Assembly: GCA_017305135.1 (NCBI GenBank) | Contig: JAFKNA010000007.1 | Coordinates: forward strand, 119,441 to 183,440 | Length of the DNA stretch: 64,000 nucleotides | Direction of reading: 5' to 3' | Source: Lysobacterales bacterium | GTDB lineage: Bacteria > Pseudomonadota > Gammaproteobacteria > Xanthomonadales > Rhodanobacteraceae | In this document: positions 36,454 to 50,820 of the stretch, in pieces | How the letters are laid out: each line of letters starts with the position of its first letter | How positions within the stretch are numbered: the stretch's first letter is position 1 | Notes under the pieces: model-generated | Told to the model about the DNA's origin: nothing | The model's input: the letters and a program-made list of their open reading frames with translations, nothing else | Database searches by the model: none | Translations under genes and position numbers: made by a program

Positions 36454-36750
36454 TCAGGTCGATGCCACGCGATGCTGCTCGATGTGCACGGACAGGGCGC
36501 GCAGGCTGGCGAAGATGCGCTGGTTGTCCGGGTTGTCCGAGCGCAACTGGAAGCCGTAATGCCGCGACACGGCGAGCGCGAGTTCGAGCGCGTCGATCGA
36601 ATCGAGGCCGAGGTCGCCGCCGAACAGGGGCGCCTCCGGATCGATTTCGTCCGCGCCGACGTCGTCGAGGTTGAGGCTGGCAACGAGGAGTTCGGCAAGC
36701 TCGCGTTCGGCCGCGCTCTGCGGCGCCGCGGTGCGGGTCTGGGTGTCCAT
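36454..36750 (-). CDS. Acyl carrier protein of the aryl-polyene cluster
   Basis: 98 residues from ATG at 36750 (ATG at 36762 is possible). The phosphopantetheine site is the serine of GGDLGLDSIDALELALAVS, preceded by acidic residues (DIDPEAPLFG type). It carries the growing polyene chain as a thioester. It is the first gene of the minus-strand cluster and is divergent from the XanB2-like gene, with fewer than 100 bases between them for both promoters. Confidence 0.9.
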   Translation of the reverse strand: MDTQTRTAAPQSAAERELAELLVASLNLDDVGADEIDPEAPLFGGDLGLDSIDALELALAVSRHYGFQLRSDNPDNQRIFASLRALSVHIEQHRVAST

Positions 36751-36846
36751 GAAGGGCGCCATCGGCACGGAAAGCAAGGTCTGCCAGTGTATCATCCGCG
36801 CCCGTTGCGCGGCTCGCGCGCAGCCGTTTCCGCGAGGTTCCAGCCG

Positions 36847-37812
36847 ATGTCCCGATCCGACGCACCCCAGGTCGCCCTGCACATGAGTTATGCGACGGGC
36901 GCGGCTGGGCGGCTGCTGGACGACCCGGCGACGCTGGCGGTGATCGGCTTCGGCAGGGATGCGCCGCTGCCGGCTTCCGAGCGCGCGCTGCGGGTCGGCC
37001 TCGAGCCCCTCGGCGCCGCCCCATGGGAAGTGTGGCGTGGCAAGGCCCCGGTGCGAAGTGGCCGCGAGGGCGCGCTGGCCTGGAGCACCGATGGCGAGCA
37101 CCTGTTCTTCGCCGTGGAGCTGGACGAGGCGGCGCACGGCGGCATCGCCGGCGCCACCGCCGCCGCCTACCGGCAGCTCGCGGCCTTCGTCGGCGACAGC
37201 GCCACGCCGCACGTGCTGCGCCTCTGGAACTACTTCGACGCGATCAACCTCGGCGACGGCGACGATGAACGCTATCGCCTGTTCTGCGACGGCCGCGCGC
37301 GCGGCCTTGCCACGGCGGACTGGACGCATTATCCGGCCGCAACGGCGATCGGTCGCCGCGACGGCGTGCGCACGCTGCAGGTCTATGGCCTGGCCTCGCG
37401 CCGCCCGGGGCGGCCGCTGGAGAACCCCCGCCAGGTCAGCGCCTGGCGCTATCCGCGGCAGTACGGGCCGACCGCGCCGGTGTTCGCCCGTGGCATGCTC
37501 GAGGCCGGCGGCGAGCTCCTCATCTCCGGCACCGCGGCGGTGATCGGCCATGCCTCCGCGCATCCGGGCGACCTGGACGCGCAGACCGTCGAAACCCTGG
37601 CCAACATCGACGCGCTGGTCGACGGCAGCGGCAGCGCCGCCCATGGCCCGCTGCGTCTCAAGGCCTACGTGCGCAATCCCGCGGATGCCGGGCGCATCGC
37701 CGCCGCCATCACGCCGCGGCTGGAAGACCCCGCCGACCTCGTGCTGCTGGCCGGCGACATCTGCCGCAGCGAGTTGCTGGTCGAAGTCGATGGCGTGCGG
37801 CACGCGGCCTGA
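36847..37812 (+). CDS. xanB2: XanB2-type chorismatase (3-/4-hydroxybenzoate from chorismate)
   Basis: 321 residues. The order HVLRLWNYFDAINLGDGDDERYRLFCDGRAR, ATAIGRRDG, NPRQVSAWRYPRQYGPTAPVFARG and LISGTAAVIGHASAHPGD is that of the FkbO/Hyg5/XanB2 chorismatase family, with conserved Arg and Glu/Gly residues of the chorismate pocket. XanB2 of Xanthomonas makes 3-hydroxybenzoate (precursor of xanthomonadin) and 4-hydroxybenzoate (ubiquinone precursor). Location beside the ACP gene of a polyene cluster supports the pigment role. Confidence 0.85.
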   Translation: MSRSDAPQVALHMSYATGAAGRLLDDPATLAVIGFGRDAPLPASERALRVGLEPLGAAPWEVWRGKAPVRSGREGALAWSTDGEHLFFAVELDEAAHGGIAGATAAAYRQLAAFVGDSATPHVLRLWNYFDAINLGDGDDERYRLFCDGRARGLATADWTHYPAATAIGRRDGVRTLQVYGLASRRPGRPLENPRQVSAWRYPRQYGPTAPVFARGMLEAGGELLISGTAAVIGHASAHPGDLDAQTVETLANIDALVDGSGSAAHGPLRLKAYVRNPADAGRIAAAITPRLEDPADLVLLAGDICRSELLVEVDGVRHAA

Positions 37813-37874
37813 GCGACGGGCACAAGCGGGACGCCAGCGCAGGAGCCGGTCGGGCGCGCTTTCAGCAAACGTGA

Positions 37875-39161
<1,287 letters not shown>

Positions 39162-39214
39162 CAGCCGGCCGGCACCCTTGCGGGATCGCGTGCGCGCTTC
39201 GCCGTGATGCCGCC

Positions 39215-39395
39215 ACGCCCGGTCGCCCACAGGGTGGGCTCCGTCGCAACGACGCAGGAGCGCACCCTGTGCGCGACCACCGCCGCACCGGGCGGCGGTG
39301 CGCAGGATGGCAGGAGCCTGCGGGCAGGGGACCCGTGCGCCGCATTCCGGCTACGTCCGGTCGCGACCAAGGTCGCTCCTGCAGCGTCTTTGCGA
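39215..39395. repeat. GTAGGAGC-family repeats, three partial units
   Basis: GGTCGCCCACAGGGTGGGCTCC at 39221 faces AGGAGCGCACCCTGTGCGCG at 39257, forming a hairpin; a further unit (CGGTCGCGACCAAGGTCGCTC then CTGCAG) is at 39358. No gene is present in 39162-39414. Confidence 0.65.
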
Positions 39396-39414
39396 GTGAC
39401 GGGCGGCGCGGGCG

Positions 39415-39990
39415 TCACGGCGCGTTCGCGGAAACCGGCTCGCTCAGTGCATGGAAGAGCCACATCCGCGCCGCTTCCCAGTGGCGCTTGACCGTTGCCG
39501 GCGAGGCGTCCACCGCGGCGGCGATCTCGTCGATCGCGAGGCCACCGAAGTAGCGCAGTTCGACGATACGCGCCTTGCCGGGGTCGATCCCCTCCAGCCG
39601 CGCCAGTGCCGCATCGAGGTCGAGCAGGTCGGGCTGCGCCGGTGCCGCATCCGCGGATTCCAGCCCGCTGAGCGTCACGCGCTCGCCGCCATCACGCTTG
39701 AGGCGCCCGCGCGAGCGCGCGTGGTCGACCAGGATTTCCCGCATCACCCGCGCCGCCAGCGCGAAAAGCTGCGGGCGGTGTTCCGCCGCGAGCTGGCGGC
39801 TCCCCGCCAGCCGCAACCAGGCCTCGTTGACCAGCGCCGTCGGCTGCAGGGTGTGGTTCGCACGCTCGGCGCGAAACAGGTTCCCGGCCAGCCGCCGCAG
39901 TTCCGGGTAGAGCACCTCGATCAGCCGATCGCGCGCCCCGGCGTCGCCACCGCGCCAGTCGGAGAGGAGTTGGGTGACGTCGGCACTCAT
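39415..39990 (-). CDS. ECF sigma factor (TIGR02999-like)
   Basis: 191 residues. Region 2 is RLIEVLYPELRRLAGNLFRAE with the HTLQPTALVNEAWLRL segment characteristic of the TIGR02999 subgroup; region 4 is RIVELRYFGGLAIDEIAAAVDASPATVKRHW with a helix-turn-helix. This subgroup is commonly linked to Ser/Thr kinases carrying TPRs rather than to anti-sigma factors, and such a kinase is divergent here. The shared 254-base region (39991-40244) shows no clear promoter to my eye. Confidence 0.9.
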   Translation of the reverse strand: MSADVTQLLSDWRGGDAGARDRLIEVLYPELRRLAGNLFRAERANHTLQPTALVNEAWLRLAGSRQLAAEHRPQLFALAARVMREILVDHARSRGRLKRDGGERVTLSGLESADAAPAQPDLLDLDAALARLEGIDPGKARIVELRYFGGLAIDEIAAAVDASPATVKRHWEAARMWLFHALSEPVSANAP

Positions 39991-40244
39991 GGCCGGAGTC
40001 TAGCAGCGGGCTGATGCGGTCCAGGGCTCGACCTGCGCTACGGCAGTCCTGCCCGTCCGGGTGGAGCGGCACTCGAGCCATGACAGCGGCGAAAGACGCT
40101 GAGCCACGTCTCGCCAGTCGCCGACAGTTGGCGCACGAGCCATTCGCGCGGCACGTGCCTGCCGCGGGAGGACAGCATAGACTGCGCTCCTGCGCGTGCA
40201 GGGCTGCAGCCGCGCATGCAGCACCGACACGGGAGGGGCCTGTC

Positions 40245-42626
<2,382 letters not shown>

Positions 42627-42674
42627 CAGATCCCGCTGCCCGCGGCAGGATCCGCAAGCACGCAAGGGCCCCCA

Positions 42675-42735
42675 CGCCGTCATCCCGGCGCAGGCCGGGA
42701 TCCAGTGCCTTGGCGGTCCGCGATGACGGGTGATG
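42675..42735. repeat. Palindromic repeat of a third family (GTCATCCCGGC type)
   Basis: CGTCATCCCGGCGCAGGCCGGGATCCAG, followed by CGGTCCGCGATGACGG, is an inverted repeat closing CGTCATC with GATGACG around an inner CCCGGC/GCCGGG hairpin. This is a common dispersed element of proteobacterial genomes. It lies between the kinase and subtilase genes; no gene is present in 42627-42819. Confidence 0.7.
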
Positions 42736-42819
42736 AAGATGCCGGGCACGTGTCCGTGAGCCGTTCGGTCCCCTTTCGTCGCCTTCGCTGGTACCCGCCC
42801 GCCGACCAAGGAACCGACC

Positions 42820-45243
42820 ATGCACGCGCGCCCGCACCGCCTTCCCGTTCTCGCCCTCGCCGCGGCCATCTCCGCTGCGTTGACGGGCTCCGTTGCCGCC
42901 GCCGCAAACGACCGCATCGCGCGCCTGGCGCCGACCCAGCCGGGTGTCGATGCCGCCACGGCGATATTCCCGGCCGACCGATCCTGGGCGGCCACCCTCG
43001 CCAACGGCCGCATCGCTGCCACTTGTGGCTGGAGCATCGCCACGGAAGCCGGCGCGCCCGAGCCTGCGGGCAGCGCGCCCCTGCCCGACTACGGCCGCGC
43101 GGCTGGAATGGCGCAGGCCGTTGCGGGAAGCCGTGTGGAAATCCGCCTGCAGCAGGGCCGCTTCGATCCGCTGCTGGAGGCGCCACCGGTGCTGCCCGCC
43201 CTCGCCGTCCGTGCGACCAGCGGCGACGACGCCGACTACCACCTGGTGCAGTTCACCGGGCCGATCCGCAGCGACTGGCAGGAGGCCCTGCGTCGGCGCG
43301 GCATCGAGATCGTCGACTACGTGCCGGACTTCGCCTACATCGTGCGCGCCACGAATGCAGCGATGGCGGCCGTGGGCACCATCGACGCGGTGCGCTGGAG
43401 CGGTCCCTACCTGCCGGCCTGGCGGCTCTCCCAGCGCCTGGCCGAGGCGGCCGTGCGGGGCGGGGCCGACGAGGGCCGTTTCCTGGTGCGCGGCTTTGCA
43501 GGGGAGTCCGCACGCGACCTCGCCGCAGCCTTGCAGGCGAGCGGCGCGCGCGTGATAGGGCACGGCGAGGACAGCGGCGGCGGCGTGATCCTCGAGGTCG
43601 AGGCGGCCGCCTCCGCCCTGCTTGGCATGGCCTCGGTCGCAGGCGTGGCCTGGATCGAGCGTCGGCCCGAGTTCCGTGCCATGAACTCCGTCGCGCGCAG
43701 CAATCAATTCACGCGCAAGGACCTGGTCGAGCAGGTCGCCGGCTACTACGGCCAGGGCGAGATCGCCGCGGTCACCGATACCGGCCTCAGCACCGGCAAT
43801 CCCGATACCATCCACGCCGATTTCGCCGGTCGCCTGGTCGGCGCGACCGCGCCCGGCGGCTGCGGCACCTGGGCCGGCACCAACGCCCACGGCACCCATG
43901 TCGCGGGCTCGGTGCTCGGCAGCGGCGCGAGGAGTGGCAGCAATCCCGGCGCGGGCCGGTACGCCGGCTCGCACGCCGGCATCGCGCCGCGCGCGCAACT
44001 CGTCATGTGGGCCACCTGCGACGACTTCAGCGGCGTGCCGATGACCGATCCCTACACCACGTTCTGGAAGGCGCTCTACGATTTCGATCCGCAGTTGCGC
44101 ACCAACAACAATTCCTGGGGCTCGGCCAGCCCGGACGACCAGGGCAGCTACAACAGCTTCGCGCGCGAGACGGACCGCTTCATCCGCGACCATCCGGACA
44201 TGATCGCGGTATTCGCCGCCGGCAACGGCGGCACCGACGACGACTGGGACGGCATTTCCGACTTCACCACCACCTCGCCGCCGTCCACCGCCAAGAACGT
44301 GATCTCGGTCGGCGCCTCGGAAAGCCTGCGCGCCAGCGGCGGCTTCAACCCGGGCGGACCCTGCGGCTACTGGGGCGAATGCTGGCCGGACAACTTCCCG
44401 TTCGATCCGCTCGCCAGCGACCGCATCTCCAACCATCCGGACGGCATGGCCGCGTTCTCCGGGCGCGGGCCGACCTGGAGCAACCGCCTCAAGCCGGACC
44501 TCGTCGCGCCCGGCACCAACATCGTCTCGGCGCGCTCCGAAATCGCCCCGACCGACACCGTGTGGGGCATCTACGATGCGTATTACCTCTTCGAGGGCGG
44601 CACCAGCATGGCCGCGCCGCTGGTGACCGGCGGCACCGCCATCGTGCGCGAGTTCTTCCGTCGCGAATTCGCCCACAACCCCAGCGCCTCGCTGGTCAAG
44701 GCGGTGCTGATGAATTCGGCCGCCGACATGTCGCCCGGGCAGTACGGCGCCAACCAGTGGGCGGACGTGTGGCGCCGCCCGGACGTCAACCAGGGCTGGG
44801 GCCGCATGGACCTCGCCAACGCGGTGCTCTTCACGCAGACCCGCCAACCCGCCTACTACGAGGGATTCCCCGGCCTGTCCACCAATCAGGTGGCGGAGAT
44901 GACGCAGACAGTGCGCGCCGGCGGCTCACCGCTGCGCATCACCCTGGCCTGGCTCGATGCACCGGGTACGGAAGCCAGCCAGGGCGCGCTGGTCAACGAT
45001 CTCGACCTCGAGGTCACCGCGCCGGGCGGGACCGTGTACTACGGCTTCGGCGGCATCACCGGCCAGCAGCGCGACCGCTACAACAACTTCGAGGAAGTGG
45101 ACATTGCTTCGGCACCCGCCGGCACCTGGACGATCCGCGTGCGCGGCTACAACGTCCCGGCCGGGCCGCAGTCCTTCTCGCTGGTGGTGACCGGTGACCT
45201 CGCTCCGGACGATGGCATCTTCAGGCACGGATTCGAGCGTTGA
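42820..45243 (+). CDS. Secreted subtilisin-family (S8) serine protease
   Basis: 807 residues. The signal peptide ends near AALTGSVAAAA. A propeptide-like region of about 270 residues precedes the catalytic domain, which has the triad D320 (AVTDTGLSTG), H357 (AHGTHVAGS) and S596 (GGTSMAAPLVTG) plus the oxyanion Asn region FAAGNGG. A beta-sandwich resembling a P/homoB domain follows (ITLAWLDAPGT, LVNDLDLEVTAPGG). The C-terminus IFRHGFER resembles the GFE-type tails I recall from exported proteins of Xanthomonadales, possibly a sorting or processing signal. Confidence 0.93.
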   Translation: MHARPHRLPVLALAAAISAALTGSVAAAANDRIARLAPTQPGVDAATAIFPADRSWAATLANGRIAATCGWSIATEAGAPEPAGSAPLPDYGRAAGMAQAVAGSRVEIRLQQGRFDPLLEAPPVLPALAVRATSGDDADYHLVQFTGPIRSDWQEALRRRGIEIVDYVPDFAYIVRATNAAMAAVGTIDAVRWSGPYLPAWRLSQRLAEAAVRGGADEGRFLVRGFAGESARDLAAALQASGARVIGHGEDSGGGVILEVEAAASALLGMASVAGVAWIERRPEFRAMNSVARSNQFTRKDLVEQVAGYYGQGEIAAVTDTGLSTGNPDTIHADFAGRLVGATAPGGCGTWAGTNAHGTHVAGSVLGSGARSGSNPGAGRYAGSHAGIAPRAQLVMWATCDDFSGVPMTDPYTTFWKALYDFDPQLRTNNNSWGSASPDDQGSYNSFARETDRFIRDHPDMIAVFAAGNGGTDDDWDGISDFTTTSPPSTAKNVISVGASESLRASGGFNPGGPCGYWGECWPDNFPFDPLASDRISNHPDGMAAFSGRGPTWSNRLKPDLVAPGTNIVSARSEIAPTDTVWGIYDAYYLFEGGTSMAAPLVTGGTAIVREFFRREFAHNPSASLVKAVLMNSAADMSPGQYGANQWADVWRRPDVNQGWGRMDLANAVLFTQTRQPAYYEGFPGLSTNQVAEMTQTVRAGGSPLRITLAWLDAPGTEASQGALVNDLDLEVTAPGGTVYYGFGGITGQQRDRYNNFEEVDIASAPAGTWTIRVRGYNVPAGPQSFSLVVTGDLAPDDGIFRHGFER

Positions 45244-45288
45244 GATGGCGGCGCCGGGCGGCAGCCGGATGCCGCCCGGCGCGGGCGC

Positions 45289-45984
45289 CTAGCGGCGCGC
45301 CGATGCGGCGTCCGCGGGCCGCCATTGCGCGTCCTGCCATTCCCAGTACGCCGCCGGCTCCCAGTACTTTTCGGCGAAGTACAGCGAGCCGTCGGTGACG
45401 CTTCCAAGGCTGCCGACATTGAGCACCGATTTCGTCCCATGCAGGTCGAGCGCGCCGGGGACGGTGAGCGTCCCGACGCGACCGACGCGGCTGCCGGTCA
45501 CCTGTGAGCGTGCGCGGCGGAGTTCGTTCTCCATGCGCGGCTTGGCCACGTCGTCCCCGTAGCGCGCGTACACATCCTCGCCGACCTGGATGGCCGTGGC
45601 CTGCTGCTCGGGCGTGAGCGCGGCCCAGTAGCGCTCGCGCTGGATGAGCAGCTTCTCGTATCCGCGTTCGGCGGCAACATCCATCCAGGCGTAGGCAAGC
45701 GGACGATCCTGGCGGGTACCGATGCCGCTCCAGAGCATTTCCGCGACGGCCGCCTGCGAAGCCTTGTCGGCATAGAGCGCGGAACGCCTGAAATGGTCGA
45801 ACGCCTGCTCGGCGCGGCGCGCCTCCAGCGCCTCATGACCCAGCGCGCGCCAGCGGAGGTCGGGATGCCCGGCGAGAAACCCGGGATGAGAAGTGATCTC
45901 GCCCTGCACTGCATGCGCAGGTGCGCCGACCAGCATGACGGCCATGGCCGCCAATGCAAGAGCAGGAAGTCGAGTCCGGATCAT
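45289..45984 (-). CDS. Exported SEL1/TPR-like protein
   Basis: 231 residues from ATG at 45984. The signal peptide (LPALALAAMAVMLVGAPAHA) is followed by a SEL1-type helical pair: AFDHFRRSALYADKASQAAVAEMLWSG and PLAYAWMDVAAERGYEKLL, whose AYAWMDVAAERG is typical of Sel1 repeats. The C-terminal third (GTLTVPGALDLHGTKSV, YWEPAAYWEWQD) is not recognised. A scaffold role in the periplasm is the usual inference for this family. Convergent with the subtilase gene. Confidence 0.75.
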   Translation of the reverse strand: MIRTRLPALALAAMAVMLVGAPAHAVQGEITSHPGFLAGHPDLRWRALGHEALEARRAEQAFDHFRRSALYADKASQAAVAEMLWSGIGTRQDRPLAYAWMDVAAERGYEKLLIQRERYWAALTPEQQATAIQVGEDVYARYGDDVAKPRMENELRRARSQVTGSRVGRVGTLTVPGALDLHGTKSVLNVGSLGSVTDGSLYFAEKYWEPAAYWEWQDAQWRPADAASARR

Positions 45985-46161
45985 GGGCTGCCTCGCTGAA
46001 CGGGCCAAGGGGCGCGGGCCAAGCTAGCACATTGCGCCCGAGGCCGCCCGCAGGGCGCGGCCGGCCGCACTCCGCGTGAGGGAGGGCCGAGTCGATACAA
46101 TCGCCTTGGTCCGGGCTGCGTGAGCGGCCCGTTCCTTTTCCGCCATGGACCTCCCAACCGC

Positions 46162-48483
<2,322 letters not shown>

Positions 48484-48639
48484 CCTGGCCCGCGGATTTG
48501 CGCGCGCCAACCCTGTCGGGTGACCGGCGGAACGCGCGGCGGTCGCGCACGGGATGCGCTCCTGCGAGCGGATTTGCGCCGGGCCGCTGGACTCGACGCC
48601 GGAATTGTGCGAGATAACCCGCCGCAACTGGAGGACGCC

Positions 48640-50367
48640 GTGCCGAACCGCACTTCCCTGCTGCGCTTCGGCGCCATCGCGGGCACCCTGGTGCTGATCA
48701 TCCTGCTCGGCTATGTCGTGCGCCAGCAGATGAGCGCCGAGACGGTGGATTCGTTCCGCCTGCTGGACCACTCGCAGGAGGTTCGCAGCACCATTCTCGA
48801 GCTCAACGTGGAGCTGCTGGAACTGCTCGCCGCCGCGCGCGGGCGCGAGCGCACGCCGGAGGATCTCGAGCGCCTGCGCGACTACCAGCAATCAAACCGG
48901 CAATGGCCGCCGCTGCTCGACCGCCTGCGCGAACTCACCCTCGACAACCCGCGCCAGCAGGAGCGAATCGGCTTCCTGCGCGCGCGCATCGGCCAGACCG
49001 TGGCGGACATCGACGAGAAACTGGCGGCCGGCGAGCCCCTGCCCGCGCGCGTGCGCATCATCATCGCCGACATTACCGAGGGGCTGCTGGCCGACGAGGA
49101 GGCGCTCGCGCAGGAACGGCAGGCGCAGGTCGAGCGCCGCATCCGCCTCGCCGACCGGCTCACCGCCGCCACCGCCATCGCCCAGGCGCTGCTGCTGTGC
49201 ATCGTGGTCTGGCTGGCGGAGCGGCAGACGGCGCGGCGCGCGGCCGCCGAACGCGAGCGCCTCCACGCCATCGAGCGGGCGCGGCTGATCGTGGATTCGG
49301 TCCGCGATCCCATCGCGCTGGTGGACGAGAACCTCGCCCTGGTGCAGGCCAACCCGGCATTCCGGGAGTTCTACGGCGTCGAGGCGGTGCATGGCGCGGC
49401 GCTGCACGAACTGGTCGGCTGGCAGGATTCGGTGCTCCTGCAGCGGGTGCACGACGTGCTCGCGCTGCGCCGCGACCTGTGGGATTTCGAGACCGAGCAG
49501 GAAGTCACCAATGGCTCGCCGCGCCAGGTGATCGTCAACGCGCGCACCGTGGAACTTCCGGAAAGCACCTCCACGACGGCCCTGCTGACCGTCAGCGACA
49601 TCACCGTGGCCAAGCTCGCCGAGGACCAGATCCTGGAACTCAACCGCCAGCTCTCGGGCAAGATCGATCAGCTGACGGAGGTGAATCGCGAGCTGGAGGC
49701 GTTCTCGTACTCGGTATCGCACGACCTTCGCGCGCCGCTGCGCCACATCGCCGGGTTCGCCGACAAGCTGGTGGCGCGCCTGGGCGACGCGGCCGATCCC
49801 AAGCTCGTGCACTACTGCGGCGTGATCGCCGACTCGGCGCGGCGCATGTCCTCGCTGATCGAGGATCTCCTGGCCTATTCCAGGCTCGGTCGCCACGCGC
49901 TGCGGCTGCAGCCGGTGGACATGCAGTCGCTGGTCGAGGAGGTGCGCTCGACCCTGGTCTCCGGAGTCGAGGACCGCGACTTCGAATGGACCATCGCACC
50001 GCTCCCGGTGGTCATCGCCGACGGCTCGATGCTGCGCCTGGCGTGGCAGAATCTTTTGGACAATGCAATCAAGTACACTGCCGGGCGAGAGCCCGCGCGG
50101 ATCACGATCGGCGTCCGCGACAACGGCGAAGAGCGTGAATTCTGGATCGGCGACAACGGCGTCGGTTTCGACATGCAGTACGCAAGCAAGCTGTTCGGGG
50201 TTTTCCAGCGCCTGCACAAGGCATCGGAGTTCCAGGGTACGGGCATCGGCCTCGCGTCGGTCCGGCGGGTCATCGCGCGCCACGGCGGGCGCACCTGGGC
50301 CGAATCCGAACCGGGCAAGGGCACCACGGTCCACTTCACGCTGCCGCGGCACGACATCACATCCTAG
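48640..50367 (+). CDS. Membrane sensor histidine kinase (CHASE3-like, PAS, HisKA)
   Basis: 575 residues from GTG at 48640, eight bases after GGAGG. Order: transmembrane helix (IAGTLVLIILLGYVV), a periplasmic helical CHASE3-like region (EVRSTILELNVELLELLAAARG, ITEGLLADEEALAQERQAQ), a second helix (TAATAIAQALLLCIVVWLAE), a PAS domain (DPIALVDENLALVQANPAF), HisKA with the phospho-acceptor H361 in YSVSHDLRAPLRH, and the ATPase boxes LLDNAIKYT, GDNGVGFD and GTGIGLASV. This bacteriophytochrome-like kinase layout is often followed by an Rcp1-type receiver gene, as here. Confidence 0.92.
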   Translation: MPNRTSLLRFGAIAGTLVLIILLGYVVRQQMSAETVDSFRLLDHSQEVRSTILELNVELLELLAAARGRERTPEDLERLRDYQQSNRQWPPLLDRLRELTLDNPRQQERIGFLRARIGQTVADIDEKLAAGEPLPARVRIIIADITEGLLADEEALAQERQAQVERRIRLADRLTAATAIAQALLLCIVVWLAERQTARRAAAERERLHAIERARLIVDSVRDPIALVDENLALVQANPAFREFYGVEAVHGAALHELVGWQDSVLLQRVHDVLALRRDLWDFETEQEVTNGSPRQVIVNARTVELPESTSTTALLTVSDITVAKLAEDQILELNRQLSGKIDQLTEVNRELEAFSYSVSHDLRAPLRHIAGFADKLVARLGDAADPKLVHYCGVIADSARRMSSLIEDLLAYSRLGRHALRLQPVDMQSLVEEVRSTLVSGVEDRDFEWTIAPLPVVIADGSMLRLAWQNLLDNAIKYTAGREPARITIGVRDNGEEREFWIGDNGVGFDMQYASKLFGVFQRLHKASEFQGTGIGLASVRRVIARHGGRTWAESEPGKGTTVHFTLPRHDITS

Positions 50368-50376
50368 GAGATCGGC

Positions 50377-50820
50377 TTGATCCGCGAACTACGCACCATC
50401 CTGCTGGTGGAAGACAGCCCGGTCGATGCGGAAATGACCGTCGACGCCCTGCGCGAATCGCGCATCGCCAACCCCATCGTGCACGTGGAGGATGGCGTCG
50501 ACGCGCTCGATTACCTCTACGCGCGCGGCAGCTTCGCCGGGCGCTCGGGCGGCTGCCCGGTGGTGGTCCTGCTCGACATCAAGATGCCGCGCATGGACGG
50601 CATCGAGGTCCTGCGTACCATCCGCGAGGACGAGACGCTGCGCTCGCTGCCGGTGGTGATCCTGTCCTCCTCGCGCGAGGAGCGCGACCTTGCCGCGAGT
50701 TGGAATCTCGGCGTCAATGCCTACGTGGTCAAGCCGGTCGACGCCGGGCAGTTCTTCGACGCGGTGCGCACGCTCGGCCAGTTCTGGGCGGTCATGAACG
50801 AAACGCCCACGGAAGACTGA
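50377..50820 (+). CDS. Single-domain response regulator (Rcp1-like)
   Basis: 147 residues from TTG at 50377, with GGAG seven bases upstream. A lone receiver domain: ILLVEDSPVDAEMTVDALR (acidic pocket), VVLLDIKMPRMDG (phospho-acceptor Asp), ILSSS and VVKPVD (conserved Lys). The extended loop YARGSFAGRSGGCP between beta strands is typical of Rcp1-type regulators that take phosphate from the upstream kinase. There is no output domain. Its stop is immediately followed by the ATG of the next gene. Confidence 0.93.
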   Translation: MIRELRTILLVEDSPVDAEMTVDALRESRIANPIVHVEDGVDALDYLYARGSFAGRSGGCPVVVLLDIKMPRMDGIEVLRTIREDETLRSLPVVILSSSREERDLAASWNLGVNAYVVKPVDAGQFFDAVRTLGQFWAVMNETPTED

